Shown here: in pieces, positions 6,537 through 6,537 of the stretch | Layout of the letters: each line of letters begins with the position of its first letter | Numbering within the stretch: the stretch's first letter is position 1 | Notes under the pieces: model-generated | What the model saw: only the letters and a program-made list of their open reading frames with translations | Database searches by the model: none | What the model was told of the DNA's origin: nothing | Assembly (NCBI GenBank): GCA_964405075.1 | Contig: CAYOMP010000160.1 | Span: forward strand, 1-6,537 | Direction: 5' to 3' | DNA from: CAYOMP01 sp964405075 | GTDB taxonomy: Bacteria > Bacillota > Clostridia > Lachnospirales > Lachnospiraceae | DNA: 6,537 nt | Program-made: the position numbers and the translations under genes

Positions 6537-6537
6537 T

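Noticed and set aside
1..6537. CRISPR array, tRNA or rRNA genes, insertion sequences, attachment sites, toxin-antitoxin or phage-defence genes
   Set aside because: I looked on both strands and saw no regularly spaced repeats, no cloverleaf-type or rRNA sequence, no transposase and no terminal inverted repeats. The window is filled by ordinary metabolic genes plus an EAL protein.

Overview
The window is AT-rich DNA with short intergenic gaps, purine-rich Shine-Dalgarno sites (AAGGAG, AGGAGAGG) and TATAAT-type promoter elements. Its proteins read most like those of a low-GC Firmicute, plausibly a clostridial or Lachnospiraceae-type gut or plant-polymer fermenter. That placement is inference from composition and protein flavour; no marker gene is present.

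Layout: (1) Positions 2-1966, plus strand: a GH35 beta-galactosidase-type glycosidase whose reading frame is open to the left edge, so its true start lies outside the window. (2) Positions 1969-4590, plus strand: a large GH2-family glycoside hydrolase starting 2 nt after the GH35 stop, so the two are almost certainly co-transcribed. The GH2 has no signal peptide. The GH35 is missing only its extreme N-terminus. Both look like cytoplasmic enzymes for imported oligosaccharides. (3) Positions 4591-4813: an AT-rich intergenic region with A-tracts, an extended -10 promoter, and a leader of about 95 nt carrying two mutually exclusive hairpins or palindromes just before the ribosome binding site. (4) Positions 4814-5962, plus strand: fucO, a lactaldehyde reductase (L-1,2-propanediol oxidoreductase) very like the E. 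coli enzyme. (5) Positions 5975-6018: a strong hairpin with A/T tracts on both sides, shared by two converging genes. (6) Positions 6054-6537, minus strand: the C-terminal part of an EAL-domain protein with several altered active-site motifs, running off the right edge.

How the genes may work together: the two glycosidases would trim sugars from an imported oligosaccharide. FucO recycles NADH when L-fucose or L-rhamnose is broken down to L-lactaldehyde. A glycan containing beta-linked galactose or related residues plus a 6-deoxysugar would unite them, but fucO has its own promoter and terminator, so the functional link is only suggested by adjacency. The EAL protein is convergent and probably unrelated.

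I do not see an undescribed multi-gene system here. The points most worth a second look are the degenerate EAL domain, the structured fucO leader, and the unassigned specificity of the GH35/GH2 pair.
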